Part shown: positions 61,769 through 64,000 of the stretch, piece by piece
How the letters are laid out: each line of letters opens with the position of its first letter
Position numbering within the stretch: the stretch's first letter is position 1
Source of the DNA: Paenibacillus qinlingensis
GTDB taxonomy: Bacteria; Bacillota; Bacilli; Paenibacillales; NBRC-103111
Assembly: GCF_013204845.1 (NCBI RefSeq)
Contig: NZ_JABMKY010000025.1
Span: 62,001-126,000, forward strand
Length of the DNA stretch: 64,000 nt
Reading direction: 5' to 3'
Notes under the pieces: model-generated
Told to the model about the DNA's origin: nothing
The model's input: only the letters and a program-made list of their open reading frames with translations
Databases searched by the model: none
Made by a program: the position numbers and the translations under genes

Positions 61769-62662
61769 ATGATGACAGATTTATCGAAAATAGATGTACT
61801 ACCACCAGAGGTCCGAACGCGTTTGGAGGAGCTTAAGCAGATCCTTCATACAGCCGAGGATAGTAAGCTAATCGGAATTGCGGCATATGAAGCCCCCACA
61901 GAGGAACTGCTCACAGATGCCATCTTGTCCCTATATCTAGGCAAAAACGTACTCCTAAAGGGGCCGACTGGCTCTGGTAAAACGAAGCTCGCTGAACACG
62001 TATCCGCTGTCTTTCATCTCCCCATGCACAGCGTGAATTGTTCCACGGATTTGGATGCGGAGGCGCTGCTTGGCTTCAAAACGCTTACCCATGATGAGCA
62101 AGGCAGGAGTCAGATTGCTTTTATCCCTGGTCCAATTATGAAAGCGATGACTAAAGGGCACATGCTCTATATCGATGAGATCAATATGGCCAAGCCTGAA
62201 ACGCTGCCTCTAATCAATGGCGTGCTGGATCACCGTAGATCCATAACAAACCCGTTTACAGGTGAAGTGATTACTGCGCACCCGAATTTTAGAGTTGTCG
62301 CAGCGATAAATGAAGGCTACATTGGCACCGTTCCGTTAAATGAAGCGCTGAAAAATCGTTTTGTCACAGTGGAAGTACCTTATTTGCAAGGAGAATTATT
62401 GTTTCAGTTGTTAAAAAGTCGTTCGATGTTGCGTGATGACAAGCTGTTGCGCACCTTCGTTCAACTATCCGCTGATTTGCTCTCCCTGATTGAAATGGGG
62501 CAACTGCCGGATGAAGCGGGTTCGATTAGAGCTTTGTTAGACGCGTGTGATTTGGCTGCTTATATACCGCCAATGCGGGCAGTTACTCGGGCAATTGCGG
62601 ATAAGCTAGAGGATGAAAGGGAACGTGCAGCTGTGATGAATATAGCTGAAACGTTACTGTAG
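61769..62662 (+). CDS. MoxR-type AAA+ ATPase
   Basis: 297 residues: Walker A GPTGSGKTK, Walker B MLYIDEINMAKPE, sensor 1 VVAAINEG, Arg-finger region ALKNRF. MoxR ATPases act as chaperones with VWA-type partners; the next gene fits. ATG at 61769 follows AAAGGA. Confidence 0.9.
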   Translation: MMTDLSKIDVLPPEVRTRLEELKQILHTAEDSKLIGIAAYEAPTEELLTDAILSLYLGKNVLLKGPTGSGKTKLAEHVSAVFHLPMHSVNCSTDLDAEALLGFKTLTHDEQGRSQIAFIPGPIMKAMTKGHMLYIDEINMAKPETLPLINGVLDHRRSITNPFTGEVITAHPNFRVVAAINEGYIGTVPLNEALKNRFVTVEVPYLQGELLFQLLKSRSMLRDDKLLRTFVQLSADLLSLIEMGQLPDEAGSIRALLDACDLAAYIPPMRAVTRAIADKLEDERERAAVMNIAETLL

Positions 62663-62666
62663 CAAC

Positions 62667-64000
62667 ATGTTCGTAGGAAGCCTTAGCCGATTGGACGATA
62701 AAATCGATGCGCTGCTTCATATGCAGTTGGTGGATTTGGCTCGTTTATTTACGAAGCGTGGAAAGCTGGAAGTCGAGGCTGGATTTCACGCGCATTATGA
62801 CGAGACTGCTTTGCAAATGACAGTGAGTCAGTTCTGGTGGGATTATCCGCTTCGTGACAAAATAGCGGGTATGAAAAGCGATGTGTATTTGCGCTGCTTA
62901 GGCAGTGCGTGGTTTACAGGGAAGGAGGCAGTCACTGACTACCTGCACTACTGTGCGAGTGTCACATTTCCGAAACTGGCGAATAGTTTATTTGCACTAT
63001 GTGAGGATATGCGCTTGGAGCGAATTTGCCGCACGCAACGTCCTGGCATGGGAGCCGTCTTTGCACATCGGCATCATATCTTAGGCGGATATTTTGGGCA
63101 TAAGCTCCGAACGCATATGAGCAAGGGTGAGTTGGCGGATGCGTTGTTGTTGATCGTATATGGTTGGTTCACTGGCCAGTCATGGCAGGGTGAATCGTCC
63201 TCTTCTGCGACTTGGAACGAGTTGTCTAGCCGCTTGAGTGGTCTTTATGCGATGCTAGAACAAGTAGAAGAAGCAACGCATACGACTCAGGTCGCGGCTT
63301 TGTGCCAACACCTATTGGAGACGCTGTCCCCGTGGTTGGAGCGTGATGCGGTAGCTGCGTACTTCTGGACGCAGCAGGGAAGCGGCATCGCGGATCCTCT
63401 GCCTGCTGATTATAAAGGCGAACTGAAGCGCGCAAAGCGGCTAGCTAACGATGATGTGCTCCCCGATCAAGAGGGGGAGCGTCAATTGCCCGGCCAAGAG
63501 CGAATGCCGACTTGGCATCGGGAGAGCAGCGACCGCAGCCCCGGGCTGCTGCGGTTCGAACTGGAGCGCGGCGCTCGTACCGCCGCGCAGGGTTCTGCGC
63601 CCCGTGAGGGCGATGCTGCCGACCAGGCGCTCGCCATCACCCAGGGGCGCTCACAGCGCGCCCAGCGCACCGGCGCCGCCGCTGAGCGGCGCCAAGGGCC
63701 TTCCGTGCCCGCTGCCGCGGGGCACGGGGAGGGCGAGGTCGCCGCGTACGCGACGGCGACCTGGCTCTTGCCTGAACGTCCTACTGCTGCGCAGGAGGAC
63801 GGGTTCAGGCGCCTGAGCGAGCGCGCAGCGCCGCTCGCGAAGCCCTTGCAGCGTGCGATACGGCGCACGCTGGAGCAGAGGCGGATCGCCCCGCGCGGCG
63901 ATCGACTGTTCGGGCGGCTCGACAAGCGGCTAACGCGAGCCGTCACGCAAGAGCTGCCGCGCCTCTTCTATAAGAAGCGTGCGCCGGTACCCCAGCTCGA
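62667..64000 (+). CDS. VWA-type partner of MoxR, partial
   Basis: The frame opens at ATG 62667, four bases after moxR, and stays open to the window end (444 codons). The N-terminal helical region (MFVGSLSRLDDKIDALLH...) and long arginine-rich, proline-poor middle match the CobT/VWA partners that follow MoxR in Firmicutes. The VWA domain itself would lie beyond the window. Base composition rises sharply in GC from about 63480. No ribosome site; coupling to moxR is likely. Confidence 0.75.
   Translation, partial: MFVGSLSRLDDKIDALLHMQLVDLARLFTKRGKLEVEAGFHAHYDETALQMTVSQFWWDYPLRDKIAGMKSDVYLRCLGSAWFTGKEAVTDYLHYCASVTFPKLANSLFALCEDMRLERICRTQRPGMGAVFAHRHHILGGYFGHKLRTHMSKGELADALLLIVYGWFTGQSWQGESSSSATWNELSSRLSGLYAMLEQVEEATHTTQVAALCQHLLETLSPWLERDAVAAYFWTQQGSGIADPLPADYKGELKRAKRLANDDVLPDQEGERQLPGQERMPTWHRESSDRSPGLLRFELERGARTAAQGSAPREGDAADQALAITQGRSQRAQRTGAAAERRQGPSVPAAAGHGEGEVAAYATATWLLPERPTAAQEDGFRRLSERAAPLAKPLQRAIRRTLEQRRIAPRGDRLFGRLDKRLTRAVTQELPRLFYKKRAPVPQL

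Noticed and set aside
63226-63946. Leftward and rightward frames near the window end
   Set aside because: Shadows of the GC-rich partial gene from 62667.
1-64000. tRNA, rRNA or CRISPR arrays
   Set aside because: None seen on either strand.

Overview
The window looks like chromosomal DNA of a spore-forming, low-to-medium GC Firmicute of the Paenibacillus type. Evidence: strong AGGAGG-like ribosome binding sites with frequent TTG and GTG starts, sporulation-associated families (KapB-like, YhcN/YlaJ-like lipoprotein), a MrfA-MrfB repair pair, three ABC-F paralogues closest to Bacillus YfmM, YfmR and YkpA, and two Gram-positive pilus systems with no secretin genes. I saw no rRNA, tRNA, CRISPR array, transposase or integrase. 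All family names come from motifs and remembered homologues; no searches were run.

Layout. 1-2.7 kb: an OlsB-like N-acyltransferase, an LpxL-like acyltransferase and a YdjM/YfhP-type membrane protein. 2.8-18.2 kb: a type IV pilus locus in two arms (three prepilin-like genes; then pilB, pilT, pilC, pilA, pilD, a pilM-pilN fusion and pilO), separated by an oppositely oriented gene for a 1521-residue secreted Ig-like protein. 18.2-26.9 kb: nitroreductase, mrfA-mrfB, an Fpg/Nei glycosylase, an endonuclease IV-like protein, a cREC protein, an ABC ATPase and an RlmM-like methyltransferase. 27-49.2 kb: a Tad/Flp pilus locus with a Ser/Thr kinase, TadZ, TadA, TadB, TadC, Flp pilin, two TadE/G-like proteins, a third TadE-like protein, a TadV peptidase and an FHA protein. 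49.3-56 kb: three ABC-F ATPases with a Dabb protein and an M42 peptidase. 56-64 kb: small conserved hypotheticals, a thioredoxin-like protein, KapB-like protein, oxidoreductase, TRIC-type membrane protein, YhcN/YlaJ lipoprotein, and a MoxR ATPase followed by a partner that runs off the window.

Main discovery. The Flp pilin gene is split. Its 5' part (34174-34305) ends early in K-W-I-I-D-stop. The missing 3' part begins 8.8 kb downstream at 43083 with the same K-W-I codons and runs to a stop at 43196, directly before tadE. An 8-bp sequence, AAATGGAT, is present at both breakpoints, and joining the two halves across it restores a 75-codon pilin in frame. The inserted DNA (about 34296-43082) is clearly AT-rich and all genes point one way. 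It carries an OLD-family ATPase/TOPRIM nuclease, a polytopic membrane protein, a set of small genes resembling immunity or antitoxin genes, a possible GIY-YIG protein and a stand-alone proteasome-fold hydrolase whose Thr1, Asp17, Arg19 and Lys33 fall at canonical positions. No recombinase is visible in it. It may be a small defence or competition island inserted in a pilin gene and possibly able to restore that gene on excision.

Together the window pairs two surface-filament machines. The type IV pilus ATPase has c-di-GMP-binding (MshEN-type) motifs, while the Tad locus appears linked to Ser/Thr phosphorylation through a kinase and an FHA protein.
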